Part shown: one piece after another, positions 41,033-55,629 of the stretch
Position numbering within the stretch: the first letter of the stretch is position 1
Layout of the letters: each line of letters opens with the position of its first letter
NCBI GenBank assembly: GCA_037953745.1
Contig: JBAKBP010003115.1
Coordinates: 62,001-126,000, forward strand
Source of the DNA: Lithodes maja
Lineage: Eukaryota; Arthropoda; Malacostraca; Decapoda; Lithodidae
Direction: 5' to 3'
DNA length: 64,000 bases
Notes under the pieces: generated by a model
Told to the model about the DNA's origin: nothing
Databases searched by the model: none
What the model saw: the letters and a program-made list of their open reading frames with translations, nothing else
Made by a program: the position numbers and the translations under genes

Positions 41033-44000
41033 TTGACGAAGACTTCGACGACGACGACGAAGACTTCGACGACGACGACGAAGACTTCGACGACGACGAC
41101 AAAGACTTCGACGACGAAGACTGCTTTGACGACGACGAAGACTGCTTTGACGACGACGAAGACTTCGACGACGATGACGAAAACTTCGACGACGACGACG
41201 AAGACTTCGACGACGACGACGAAGACTTCGATGACGACGACGACGACGAAGACTTTGACGACGACGACGAAGACTTCCACGACGAAGACTTCCATGACGA
41301 AGACTTCCTCGACGAAAACTTCATCGACGATGACGAAGACTTCGACGACAAAGACTTCGACGACGACGACGACGACGAAAACTTCGACGACGACGACGAA
41401 GACTTCGACGACGACGACGAAGACTTCGACGACGACGACGAAGACTTCGACGACGATGACGAAGACTTCTTTGATGACGACGAAGACCTCAACGACGACT
41501 ACGAAGACTTCGACAACGACAACGAAGAAGACGACGAAGACTTCGACGACGACGACGAAGACTTCGACGACGACGACAAAGACTTCGACGACGAAGACTT
41601 CTTTGACAACGACGAAGATTTCGACGACGACGACGAAGACTTCGACAACGACGACGAAGACTTCAACGACGACGACGACGAAAACTTCGACTTCGACGAC
41701 GACGACGAAGACTTCGACTTCGACGACGACGACGAAGACTTCGACGACGACGACGAAGACTTCGACGACGACGACGAAGACCTCGACTTCGACGATGAAG
41801 ACTTCGACGACGATGACGAAGACTTCGACGACGATGACGAAGACTTCGACAATGACGACGAAGACGACGACGAAGACTTCGACGACGACGACGAAGACTT
41901 CAACGACGAAGACTTCAACGACGACGACGAAGACTTCCACGACGACGACGGCGAAGACTTCCACGACGACGGCGAAGACTTCGACGACGACGAGGAAGAC
42001 TTCGACGACGACGACGAAGACTTCGACAACGACGACAAAGACTTCGACGACGAAGACTGCTTTGACGACGACGAAGACTTCGACGACGACGACGAAGACT
42101 TCGACGACGACGACGAAGAATTCGACGACGACGACGAAGACTGCTTTGACGACGACGAAGACTTAGATTTCGACGACGACGACGAAGACTTCGACTTCGA
42201 CGACGACGACGAAGACTTCGACGACGACGACGAAGACCTCGACTTCGACGATGAAGACTTCGACGACGATGACGAAGACTTCGACGACGACGACGAAGAC
42301 TTCGATGACGACAACGACGAAGACTTCGACGATGACGACGAAGACTTCGACGACAACGACGACGAAGACTTCAACGACGACGACTAAGATTTCCACGACG
42401 ACGACAAAGACTTCGACGACGACGGCGAAGACTTCGACGACGACGACAAAGACTTCGACGACGACGACGAAGACTTCGACGACGACGAAGACGAAGACTT
42501 CGACGACGACGACAAAGACTTCGACGACGAAGACTGCTTTGACGACGACGAAGACTTCGACGACGAAGACTTCGACGACGACGACGACGAAGACTTCGAC
42601 GACGATGACGAAGACTTCGACGACGACGACGACGACGAAGACGACGACGAAGATTTCGATGACGACGACGACGACGAAGACTTCGACGATGACGACGAAG
42701 ACTTCAACGACGACGACGACGACGAAGACTTCCACGATGAATACTTCCTTGACGAAGACTTCCTCGACGAAAACTTCAACGACGACGACGAAGACTTCGA
42801 CGACGACGACGAAGACTTCGACGACGAAGACTTCGACGACGACGACGAAGACTTCGACGACGAGGACGAAGACTTCGACGACGACGACGAAGACTTCGAC
42901 GACGACGACGAAGACTTCGACGACGACGACGACGACGACGAAGACTTCGACGACGACGACGAAGACTTCGACGACGACGACGAAGACTTCGACGACGACG
43001 ACGAAGACTTCGACGACGACGACGAGGACTTCGACGACGACGACGAAGACTTCGACGACGACGACTAAGACTTCTTTGATGACGACGAAGACTTCGACGA
43101 CGACGACGAAGACTTCGACGACGACGACGAAGACTTCGACGACGACGACGAAGACTTCGACGACGACGACGAAGACTTCGACGACGACGACGAAGACTTC
43201 GACGACGACGACGAAGACTTCGACGACTAAGACTTCGACGACGACGACGAAGACTTCGACGACGACGACGACGAAGACTTCGACGACGACGACGAACACT
43301 TCGACGACGACGACGAAGACTTCGACGACGATGACGAAGACTTCTTTGATGACGACGAAGACCTCAACGACGACTACGAAGACTTCGACAACGACGACGA
43401 AGAAGACGACGAAGACTTCGACGACGACGACGAAGACTTCGACGACGACGACAAAGACTTCGACGACGAAGACTTCTTTGACGACGACGAAGATTTCGAC
43501 GACGACGACGAAGACTTCGACAACGACGACGAAGACTTCAACGACGACGACGACGACGACGAAGACTTCGACTTCGACGACGACGACGAAGACTTCGACT
43601 TCGACGACGACGACGAAAACTTCGTCTTCGACGACGAAGACTTCGACGACGAAGACTTCGATGACGACGACGAAGACCTCGACTTCGACGATGAAGACTT
43701 CGACGACGATGACGAAGACTTCGACAATGACGACGAAGACTTCGATGACGACGACGACGACGAAGACTTCGACGACGACGACGAAGACTTCGACGACGAC
43801 GACGACGACGAAGACTTCAACGACGACGACGAAGACTTCCACGACGACGACAAAGACTTCGACGACGACGGCGAAGACTTCGACGACGACGACGAAGACT
43901 TCGACGACGACGACAAAGACTTCGACGACGACGACGAAGACTTCGACGACGACGACGATGACTTCGACTTCGACGACGACGACGAAGACTTCGACTTCGA

Positions 44001-44237
44001 CGACGAAGACTTCGACGACGACGACGAAGACCTCGACTTCGACGATGAAGACTTCGACGACGATGACGAAGACTTCGACAACGACGACGAAGACGACGAA
44101 GACTTCGACGATGACGACGAAGACTTCGACGATGACGAAGACATCAACAACGACGACGAAGACTTCCACGACGACGACGAAGACTTCGACGACGACGGCG
44201 AAGACTTCGACGACGACGACGAAGACTTCGACGACGA
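41033..44237. repeat. Satellite block 2: 21-bp repeat, 3205 bp
   Basis: Nearly the same unit order and variants as block 1, including both ends, the TGCTTT units and the 31971-type marker (at about 43346). Small differences are gains or losses of whole units near 41080 and 41740. This block-level identity shows it was copied together with its flanking LTRs. Confidence 0.95.
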
Positions 44238-45230
44238 TGTGGGAAATATTATCCCACAGCGGATAATGTTAGTTAACCTATAAATGTTCGCGTAATATAA
44301 ATAATGTGGGGTAATTAACATCTTTCCTTTAATATTCTCAAGCATGAAAATTCCTACATATATTTAAATAACACTCTGTATCCAAAAAATATAGTTTACA
44401 TATATCCATAAATATTAGTTTGAGCCATCTAAGAAGATACTCAAACTTAACATACAATATATAAATACTGTTCAACTATTCGAGCCATCTAAAAAGATAC
44501 TCGAATGAATTAATGATCACGCTATAAATAAAAGGAATCCGAGTTTACGAAGGTCACGAAGCAACTGTACGTATTATTGCGAGTCCGAACGAGATAGCTA
44601 AAAATAGATTATAAGCTCTCGAAGCAGTGAACTGAAAATTACCGGGCATAATTTACCGAGCATAACGCCAGTTACTATCACGACACCGTGGATACCACAC
44701 CTCTCAAGTTAATGTTCGTCCAGCCTACGGTATTATATCTATAGTGATTGCCTGGGTAAAAGTGTTAACATATAACTTCATAATAGTGACACGTGTCAAC
44801 GGAATCTACCCAGACAACACATCGCAGTGACAACGATAATTATAACGCTCGTGCGCTTTCCGAGGATAAAGTATCCGTTTATTTACCGGCTGGCCAGTTA
44901 GGTATTTTAGGGTATCTTTTAGGAGGGCGTTACGAGGCATACCCTCCAAAAACCAAAAGTAAGTTTTGTATATTGCGCTAACTTTTCTTTTGTGACAATA
45001 ATTGATCGACCTTGCTATCTAAATATAATTACGATTGAAACTATCAACAGGCATAAGGTAGACCGGAAATTAATTAATATTTATTATCTTTCTTACAGAA
45101 TTACTTGTTTGCCGGATCCAACCGAGCCGTAAGTTAATTATAGAACTTGTTATTGTAAAGCCCGAATAATAGTTGTGTGTGAAGGTTGCTGATCATCGAG
45201 GGGCGATTAGGGCGGTCGCTACAGTTAACA
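44238..45230 (+). repeat. LTR6, 993 bp, 5' LTR of element 4
   Basis: Carries GAAGGTCACG and CTACGGTATT like LTR4. Preceded by satellite ending CGACGACGA. Confidence 0.95.
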
Positions 45231-45290
45231 TTTCATTACAGATGGTCCTTCGAACCGGATTTACTTTAATTGCTTGTCGTTTATGTTGAT

Positions 45291-45839
45291 ATGAGTACCG
45301 GTAAATCTAAATTAGTTTCAATTGTAGGACATAGTTTAGTACCACGATCTATCGGGCCGGTTAGCGGTTCTGAAATACGTATTTTTCGTTCACCGGGCGC
45401 CAAAGTTTCCTGCTTTGAATCAAATCAAACTCTTGCTAGCGTTCTTGATTGGTCTCATGATCTTACTATTTTATTTCTGGGTGGTAATGATATAAATGAC
45501 AACTGCGTGCCATCCAACGTTGCTAATGATCTCCGATACGTTATAGAACAAATTCACAGTCATTGTAATTCACATATCGCTGTTGTATTGATCGAGAATC
45601 GTAATCCTCCCGCTAATAATCGATTCAATGTCACATCAGCCAATTATAAACGAATCGTCAATAACAGCAATAATAGGCTGAAGAGATTTTATAAGAACAG
45701 GAACCACGTGAGATTTTTGAGTGTGGGGGCAAAACCCTTTCAAAACACAACCGATGGGATACACTTTGACGACGAGACTAAGAGTCACTTAATTCATAAA
45801 TTCCGCAATACCATCAGACATTTCCTCGATCATAACTAA
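45291..45839 (+). CDS. SGNH/GDSL-type hydrolase (element 4)
   Basis: 182 residues, open, and the same protein as in elements 3 and 5, with all catalytic blocks (GHSL, GGND, DGIH). It ends 17 nt before the gag-pol ATG at 45857. It stays intact although the gag-pol of this copy is broken twice; copying in the last array duplications may be too recent for decay to show. Confidence 0.8.
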   Translation: MSTGKSKLVSIVGHSLVPRSIGPVSGSEIRIFRSPGAKVSCFESNQTLASVLDWSHDLTILFLGGNDINDNCVPSNVANDLRYVIEQIHSHCNSHIAVVLIENRNPPANNRFNVTSANYKRIVNNSNNRLKRFYKNRNHVRFLSVGAKPFQNTTDGIHFDDETKSHLIHKFRNTIRHFLDHN

Positions 45840-45856
45840 CAAGATTACCTACAACC

Positions 45857-48800
45857 ATGGAAGCAGCTAAACGATCACTCACAGCTTATAAGGGACACCT
45901 CACGAGAGCTATTCAAAACTGTGAACAACTTCTCAAAGCAACTACTGTGGATTTGGTAGAAGTAGAGTGAACTATAGACCGTTTGGTGTCAAAGTGGAAC
46001 AATTATGAAGAAGGCTACACTAAATTAGAGGCTCTACTAATTGAGAGTGAAACTAAGGAAGATGTCATCGATAAAATGCAAGCAGAGTATTATAAACATG
46101 AAGCGGACTATCAAGATCACATAGTCAAGCTAAGAACAGCTGTTGCCGCTAAACCTGCGCAGAACTCCACAACTCCATCAGGCGGCACAGATAGTAACCA
46201 AGGTAGTGTAGCGGTAGTGAAGCCTAAGCTTCCATGCATCAAAATCCCCGGTTTTTCTGGAGACATCACAGAGTACGAGGCTTTTATAGATCAATTTCAG
46301 GCGCAAATAGGCAGCCGCTCAGATTTAGAGCCCGTTACAAAACTCCAGTATTTGAAATCTCATTTAAAGGGCAGAGCATTGGATCTTATTGAAGGTTATA
46401 GCTCCGTCACAGCCAACTACCAGAGTGCGCTTGACTCTCTGAAAGATACATACGGAGACGAAGAAAGGATAAAACACTGTCTGTTACATACGATAGTTAA
46501 CTTGAATTCACCAAAACATGACAGAGGAGATCTTGAGACATTCAGAATAGCAATGTTAAACTTAACCAGAAGCCTTAGTAATAAACACGATTACACCTGC
46601 TGTGAATGGATAATCTCATCTTTATTCCAACATAAATTACCAAGCGCAACCATCAGGCAGTTATATCTAAAGTATGAGACAAACTACTTTACCATAGCTC
46701 AGATCAATGAAGGCTTAAGAGATCTTGTATCACACATGGAAACAGAATCTCAAGCAAAGGCAAGTAGGAGTGAAAAGCAGGATACTCAGTGGAAAAGATC
46801 AGATAGGTCTACAGAAAAGACCATTGGAACCTACTACAACACCGAATCAAGAACCAAGCCGAAGGCAAAACCAGAACCTTCATGCATATTTTGTGGTGGA
46901 TCACACAGAAATGCACAGTGCTCTAAATACGCCACTGGGACTGCAAGAAGCCAGCGGCTAAAAGAAATCGAACTCTGCACAAGATGTATGGGAACTCATT
47001 CCATCAAATCTTGTAACACCAGGCTACAAATCTGCCGTAGGTGTCAGAAGGGTGTACATCACACCAATTTATGTAAATCATTTGATAAATCTAACCAACA
47101 GAATAGTCAGAGGATGAACACTTCATCCACTGAGTATATAGCTCCACCTAAACAAAGTAATTCATCCACATCCAATGTAGCGCACATAAATGTTACTACG
47201 GGTTCAACAATATCTAGATTCTCCGGAGTGGCTCTGTCAACGGGATTAGCAAATCTAGAACATGGCGGAAACGAAAGGGAGGTTAGACTGTTCTTTGATA
47301 GCGGTTCACAGAAATCTTTCATAACTAGAAGCCTTGTAAATCAGACAAAATTACCCTTAAAGACGTCTGTGAAGATGACTCTTAATGGATTCATGGGCCA
47401 ACCTGTTACCCAAAATTATGACTTAGTCAAACCAATAATAAAGGTGGGAAACCGGAGGAAAAGGATCACAGCAGTAGTAGTGGATGAGTTACCGCAAACC
47501 ATTGTGACTGCTGGAATATCAGGAGCTATGGAACATTTAACCAGGAAAGGGATGAAACTAGCAGATACCATACCCCACAATGATCAAGTAGGACCTGTGG
47601 GTATACTAATTGGCGCAGATCACTACTATGATTTTATATCACGTCACACAGTTGTACGTGAAGGCATAAACCTGCTCAAATCTCCAGCTGGATATATACT
47701 AACAGGAAATATTCCTACTAAGTACAACACATTGAGTGGATCTAATCACGGTACACAGAATATTATACCAGAGTCTGTCCTAGTGATGAGGATTACGGAC
47801 CATATGGATCCCCTTATTGGAGTGGAAACTCACCTTGAAGAAGAGTCTGAGGTTCACAAACTATGGGATTTAGACACGTTGGGAATCGATGCCACTGAGC
47901 CAATGCCAGATGATCGTATGTCCTATAAAGTATACCTGGACTCTTTGAAATATGAAGCAGGACAATACTGGGTTAAGTTACCATGGAAGTTGAATAAAGC
48001 TGATCTTCCGAACAATTATTCAAGAGCAATTGGACAAATGCACTCCCTAGTTAAAGAACTGAAGAGAAAAGACAAGATTGAGATATACCAGAAGATTCTT
48101 GACGATCAACTAGAGGCAGGATTCATTGAAGAAGTACCCAAGCCTACACCTAATGATCAATCCCACTACTTGCCACACCATGCAGTTGTTAAAGAGTCGG
48201 CTACAACACCATTAAGAATAGTGTTCAATTGTAGTTCACGAGCAAACAAAGGTAGTCCCTCTCTGAATGACTGTTTAATGACAGGTCCCCCATTGACTAG
48301 CAAACTATATGATGTGCTTCTCAAATTTAGAACTAATCAACATGCATATACAGCGGATATTTCAAAGGCGTTCCTGAGAATTGGGCTACAAGAGGAAGAT
48401 CGTGACTACACAAGATTTTTATGGCCAATTGACATACAAGATGTGAATAGTCCACTAAGAACATTACGGTTCAAGTCGGTCCTATTTGGTGCCACAAGCT
48501 CACCATTCTTGCTTCAGGCCACGATAGATTTTCATCTGAAGTCTTCAGAAAGCCCCATCAAGGAAATGTTGGCCTCCAATTTCTATGTAGACAATTTCCA
48601 AGGGACAGTGATGAATGAAGATAAATTGACATACATATATAAGGAAGCCAATAGAGAACTCCAGCATGCTAATATGCCGCTAAGACAATGGGTCACCAAC
48701 AATACAAAGCTGAACACTGCAATTGAGAAAGACTTTCCCGGATATAAAATTCCAGACACGACATCAGTTCTTGGAATATTATGGAACGTTAAAGAAGATG

Positions 48801-51255
48801 TATTGAAGTTGAAGCCAGTGAAATATGTCGACAGTCAATCAAGCTCCATTACAAAAAGACAGCTACTAGCCAAAGTTAGTAAATTATTTGATCCCCTAGG
48901 TATAATGTCACCTATCACTATAAAGGGAAAACTATTGGTTCAAGAAGCTTGGCGCCTTAAAGTGGAGTGGGATGACATTCTCCCTGAATTCTATGTTGAT
49001 GAATGGAAAGAGTTGGAATCTGAATTTCAGCAGCTATCAAGTCTACAGGTACCCAGGTCCACAGCACATGAAACAACTCCATGCTCTCTACACATATTCT
49101 GTGACGCTTCCACAAGGGCATACGGTGCAGTTGCATATTTGGTGGATGATTCAAACTCCCTACTTCTAACCAGTAAGGCAAGAGTAGCCCCATTGAAGTC
49201 TAGGACCATACCTCAACTAGAACTAACTGCACTGCTTGTCGGAACAAGACTGGGATCATACATTAATCATATCTTAGGAAACCTGAACATCATTAAAACT
49301 TACTTATGGTCAGATAATGAAGCTTGTCTGCAATGGGTGAAAAATGACAACTCTAAAATACCATATGTGAAAAACCGTGTTGCAGAAATTAAAGAACTAC
49401 AAAAGGGATTTGTGTTTATGCACGTAGACACCAAGAATAATCCTGCAGATCTGCTCAGTAGAGGCGTCAAAGTACAAAGGCTTGACTCTTTATGGTTTAA
49501 TGGTCCAGAGTGGTTGACGGATCCTAAACTTTGGCCTATCCAAAAGCCTTATGTTGTATCAAACATTCTTGTGCCAGACGTTCTATCACTCATAAGTAGT
49601 AATCCAAGCCCTTTGGTAAATCCCAATAGATATTCAACTCTTGGTAAATTACTGAGAGTAACAAAAGGGGTGATGGACTTTGTCAATAACTTGTTTGCAA
49701 AGAGAAGATGGAATCGCAGATTGAAGATTCAGTGTCCCATGACCTATTGGATAAAACATCTACAAAGTGAAGTATATGAGGATGAACTGCAAACTCTATC
49801 AAGGAAGGAACCAGAATCACAACCTGAGACATCTAAAAAGATACTCAGATCAAATAACTTCTTAATTCACCGCTTAGGGTTATTCCTTGATGAGGAAGGC
49901 CTCATTAGATGTAAAGGGAGAATTCATCATTCATCTTTGCAATATAGTACTAAACATCCCATCCTACTGCCAAAGAAGCATTGGTTTACTGAACTGGTGA
50001 TAGAAGACTCACATGAGACTACCTTACATGGAGGGATTGCCGAAACCTTAATAAACATACGACAACAATTCTGGATACCAAAAGCTCGTCAAGCCATCAA
50101 GAAATGCCGCCAGAAATGTGTAGTTTGTAAAAGATATGATGCCAGAAAGATCAGGTATCCCACATCACCACCTCTTCCCGAAGAACGTGTGCAGCAAACA
50201 GCTCCCTTTCAAGTTGTGGGAGTAGATTATACTGGAGCAATCCAGTTGCAGGGACCCAATGGAGAGGAACAGTCTACGACAAAAGTTTATGTCTGTCTGT
50301 TTACTTGTGCTAACACCAGGGCTGTACATTTAGAACTTGTAACAGACATGTCTGCCAGCACCTTTTTAAGAGCATTTCGGAGATTTTCAGGCAGACGGTC
50401 ATGCCCTCGTCTCATAATTTCGGACAATGGATCAAATTTCAGAGCAACGGAACCACTCCTTAAAAGTGTTTTCAAATGACTGAGGTACAAAATTTCTTTG
50501 AGGGTCGGCGTTGTGAATGGAAGTTCATTCCCCCTAAAGCTCCATGGCAGGGTGGATTTTACGAAAGAATGGTGGGTGTCGTCAAAAGATGCTTGTGCAA
50601 GGTGTTGCATAATAAGAGGGTTAGTGTAGATGAATTGAGGACGGTTCTAGTGGAAATCGAGGCTAGAGTAAATAACCGACCACTAACCTATGTACACGAA
50701 GATATTGATGAGCTTCAAGCCCTGACACCCAACCATCTGTTACAAGGATCCCCCATTCAAGTCCTACCACCTGTGATTAATAAAGACGCTATAAAGGACC
50801 CCGATTTCTTACTGAACTTGGCTACTCCTACTACAGAGAAGTTGACCACAAGCTTCAATCATCTCAACAAATTGCTCAAACAATGGCAGAGAGTATGGCA
50901 ACAAGATTACTTGACATCATTGAGAGAGTACCATTATGGAAAGAAACCTAGTGCTGAAACTCGTTTGATGGTTGGAGACGTGGTTTTAATAGATTGTGAA
51001 ACTCCAAGATCAACCTGGCCTCTTGGGAAAATAGTTTCTCTGCATCCAGATACATATGGTACCGTGAGAGTGGTTAAAGTGCTGTCAAAGGGTAAGGTAT
51101 CTCTAAGGACAGTAGACAAATTAATACCCTTAGAAATATCTAGTGAAAGTACTCTCGATACCACGCAAACAGTGCCAATACAGAAAGGTCAGAGACCTAA
51201 ACGACAAACAGCAATCAAAGCCCTGTCAAAGATACATGAACAACTGATGACTTAG
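45857..51255 (+). pseudogene. BEL/Pao gag-pol with premature stop and integrase frameshift (element 4)
   Basis: The TGA at codon 38 (45968-45970) is shared with element 3. At about 50467-50473 the T7 run of the other copies is replaced by a shorter GTGTTTT-like sequence (one base lost, one changed). This shifts the frame just after SDNGSNFRATEPLLKS, between the second Asp and the Glu of the integrase triad. The correct frame resumes at 50476 and is open to the normal stop at 51255. The integrase is therefore split. A homopolymer sequencing error is possible for the lost base. Confidence 0.9.
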
Positions 51256-51410
51256 ATTATATAGAAAAGTTAAGAAGTGGAGGATTAGGTTGTACACATA
51301 AAAAAAAAAAAAAAAAAATGCTACCACTTCATATTGGGTTATTGGTGATGGTAATAAGTTTAGGTTTAGTTAATGTATGAGGGTTAAGTGCTTTCTGGCG
51401 CCCCCCAGGA
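51256..51410 (+). other. 3' non-coding region with A-tract (element 4)
   Basis: About 19 A near 51300-51318, after GTACACATA where other copies have GTACATA. Otherwise it is like the other copies. Confidence 0.7.
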
Positions 51411-52403
51411 TGTGGGAAATATTATCCCACAGCGGATAATGTTAGTTAACCTATAAATGTTCGCGTAATATAAATAATGTGGGGTAATTAACATCTTTCC
51501 TTTAATATTCTCAAGCATGAAAATTCCTACATATATTTAAATAACACTCTGTATCCAAAAAATATAGTTTACATATATCCATAAATATTAGTTTGAGCCA
51601 TCTAAGAAGATACTCAAACTTAACATACAATATATAAATACTGTTCAACTATTCGAGCCATCTAAAAAGATACTCGAATGAATTAATGATCACGCTATAA
51701 ATAAAAGGAATCCGAGTTTACGAAGGTCACGAAGCAACTGTACGTATTATTGCGAGTCCGAACGAGATAGCTAAAAATAGATTATAAGCTCTCGAAGCAG
51801 TGAACTGAAAATTACCGGGCATAATTTACCGAGCATAACGCCAGTTACTATCACGACACCGTGGATACCACACCTCTCAAGTTAATGTTCGTCCAGCCTA
51901 CGGTATTATATCTATAGTGATTGCCTGGGTAAAAGTGTTAACATATAACTTCATAATAGTGACACGTGTCAACGGAATCTACCCAGACAACACATCGCAG
52001 TGACAACGATAATTATAACGCTCGTGCGCTTTCCGAGGATAAAGTATCCGTTTATTTACCGGCTCGCCAGTTAGGTATTTTAGGGTATCTTTTAGGAGGG
52101 CGTTACGAGGCATACCCTCCAAAAACCAAAAGTAAGTTTTGTATATTGCGCCAACTTTTCTTTTGTGACAATAATTGATCGACCTTGCTATCTAAATATA
52201 ATTACGATTGAAACTATCAACAGGCATAAGGTAGACCGGAAATTAATTAATATTTATTATCTTTCTTACAGAATTACTTGTTTGCCGGATCCAACCGAGC
52301 CGTAAGTTAATTATAGAACTTGTTATTGTAAAGCCTGAATAATAGTTGTGTGTGAAGGTTGCTGATCATCGAGGGGCGATTAGGGCGGTCGCTACAGTTA
52401 ACA
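51411..52403 (+). repeat. LTR7, 993 bp, between interior 4 and satellite 3
   Basis: Combines GAAGGTCACG with CTACGGTATT, unlike LTR3 and LTR5 in the same array position. Private changes are GGCTCGCCAG, GCGCCAAC and AAGCCTGAA. Confidence 0.95.
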
Positions 52404-55400
52404 TTGACGAAGACTTCGACGACGACGACGAAGACTTCGACGACGACGACGAAGACTTCGACGACGATGACAAAGACTTCGACGACGAAGACTGCTTTGA
52501 CGACGACGAAGACTGCTTTGACGACGACGAAGACTTCGACGACGATGACGAAAACTTCGACGACGACGACGAAGACTTCGACGACGACGACGAAGACTTC
52601 GATGACGACGACGACGACGAAGACTTTGACGACGACGACGAAGACTTCCACGACGAAGACTTCCATGACGAAGACTTCCTCGACGAAAACTTCATCGACG
52701 ATGACGAAGACTTCGACGACAAAGACTTCGACGACGACGACGACGACGAAAACTTCGACGACGACGACGAAGACTTCGACGACGACGACGACGACGAAGA
52801 CTTCGACGACGACGACGAAGACTTCGACGACGACGACGAAGACTTCGACGACGATGACGAAGACTTCTTTGATGACGACGAAGACCTCAACGACGACTAC
52901 GAAGACTTCGACAACGACAACGAAGAAGACGACGAAGACTTCGACGACGACGACGAAGACTTCGACGACGACGACAAAGACTTCGACGACGAAGACTTCT
53001 TTGACAACGACGAAGATTTCGACGACGACGACGAAGACTTCGACAACGACGACGAAGACTTCAACGACGACGACGACGAAGACTTCGACTTCGACGACGA
53101 CGACGAAGACTTCGACTTCGACGACGACGACGAAGACTTCGACGACGACGACGAAGACCTCGACTTCGACGATGAAGACTTCGACGACGATGACGAAGAC
53201 TTCGACAATGACGACGAAGACGACGACGAAGACTTCGATGACGATGACGAAGACTTCAACGACGAAGACTTCAACGACGACGACGAAGACTTCCACGAAG
53301 ACGACGGCGAAGACTTCCACGACGACGGCGAAGACTTCGACGACGACGAGGAAGACTTCGACGACGACGACGAAGACTTCGACGACGACGACAAAGACTT
53401 CGACGACGAAGACTGCTTTGACGACGACGAAGACTTCGACGACGACGACGAAGACTTCGACGACGACGACGAAGACTTCGACGACGACGACGAAGACTGC
53501 TTTGACGACGACGAAGACTTAGATTTCGACGACGACGACGAAGACTTCGACTTCGACGACGACGACGAAGACTTCGACGACGACGACGAAGAGCTCGACT
53601 TCGACGATGAAGACTTCGACGACGATGACGAAGACTTCGACGACGACGACGAAGACTTCGATGACGACGACGACGAAGACTTCGACGATGACGACGAAGA
53701 CTTCGACGACAACGACGACGAAGACTTCAACGACGACGACTAAGATTTCCACGACGACGACAAACACTTCGACGACGACGGCGAAGACTTCGACGACGAC
53801 GACGAAGACTTCGACGACGACAACGAAGACTTCGACGACGACGAAGACTTCGACGACGAAGACGAAGACTTCGACGACGACGACAAAGACTTCGACGACG
53901 AAGACTGCTTTGACGACGATGAAGACTTCGACGACGACGACGACGAAGACTTCGACGACGATGACGAAGACTTCGACGACGACGACGACGACGAAGACGA
54001 CGACGAAGATTTCGATGACGACGACGACGACGAAGACTTCGACGATGACGACGAAGACTTCGACGACGACGACGACGACGAAGACTTCCACGATGAATAC
54101 TTCCTTGACGAAGACTTCCTCGACGAAAACTTCAACGACGACGACGAAGACTTCGACGACGACGACGAAGACTTCGACGACGAAGACTTCGACGACGACG
54201 ACGAAGACTTCGATGACGAGGACGAAGACTTCGACGACGACGACGAAGACTTCGACGACGACGACGAAGACTTCGACGACGACGACGACGACGACGAAGA
54301 CTTCGACGACGACGACGAAGACTTCGACGACGACGACGAAGACTTCGACGACGACGACGAAGACTTCGACGACGACGACGAGGACTTCGACGACGACGAC
54401 GAAGACTTCGACGACGACGACTAAGACTTCTTTGATGACGACGAAGACTTCGACGACGACGACGAAGACTTCGACGACGACGACGAAGACTTCGACGACA
54501 ACGACGAAGACTTCGACGACGACGACGAAGACTTCGACGACGACGACGAAGACTTCGACGACGACGACGAAGACTTCGACGACTAAGACTTCGACGACGA
54601 CGACGAAGACTTCGACGACGACAACGACGAAGACTTCGACGACGACGACGAACACTTCGACGACGACGACGAAGACTTCGACGACGATGACGAAGACTTC
54701 TTTGATGACGACGAAGACCTCAACGACGACTACGAAGACTTCGACAACGACGACGAAGACTTCGACGACAACGACGAAGACTTCGACGACGACGACAAAG
54801 ACTTCGACGACGAAGACTTCTTTGACGACGACGAAGATTTCGACGACGACGACGAAGACTTCGACAACGACGACGAAGACTTCAACGACGACGACGACGA
54901 CGACGAAGACTTCGACTTCGACGACGACGACGAAGACTTCGACTTCGACGACGACGACGAAAACTTCGTCTTCGACGACGAAGACTTCGACGACGAAGAC
55001 TTCGATGACGACGACGAAGACCTCGACTTCGACGATGAAGACTTCGACGACGATGACGAAGACTTCGACAATGACGACGAAGACTTCGATGACGACGACG
55101 ACGACGAAGACTTCGACGACGACGACGAAGACTTCGACGACGACGATGACAACGAAGACTTCAACGACGACGACGAAGACTTCCACGACGACGACAAAGA
55201 CTTCGACGACGACGGCGAAGACTTCGACGACGACGACGACGACGAAGACTTCGACGACGACGACAAAGACTTCGACGACGAAGACTGCTTTGACGACGAC
55301 GAAGACTTCGACGACGACGACGACGACGAAGACTTCGACGACGACGACGATGACTTCGACTTCGACGACGACGACGAAGACTTCGACTTCGACGACGAAG

Positions 55401-55629
55401 ACTTCGACGACGACGACAAAGACCTCGACTTCGACGATGAAGACTTCGACGACGATGACGAAGACTTCGACAACGACGACGAAGACGACGAAGACTTCGA
55501 CGATGACGACGAAGACTTCGACGATGACGAAGACATCAACAACGACGACGAAGACTTCCACGACGACGATGAAGACTTCGACGACGACGGCGAAGACTTC
55601 GACGATGACGACGAAGACTTCGACGACGA
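52404..55629. repeat. Satellite block 3: 21-bp repeat, 3226 bp
   Basis: Same start, end and overall unit order as blocks 1 and 2, with more unit-level differences. Extra TGCTTT-containing units lie near 55285, and the GAAGAAGAC segment seen near 32028 in block 1 is replaced near 54758. It is the most diverged of the three complete blocks. Confidence 0.95.

Larger units (their letters stand above)
44238..52403 (+). mobile_element. BEL/Pao LTR retrotransposon, element 4 (nonsense plus frameshift)
   Basis: LTR6 - interior 45231-51410 - LTR7. It shares the codon-38 stop with element 3 and adds a frameshift at about 50469 in the integrase. Confidence 0.9.
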
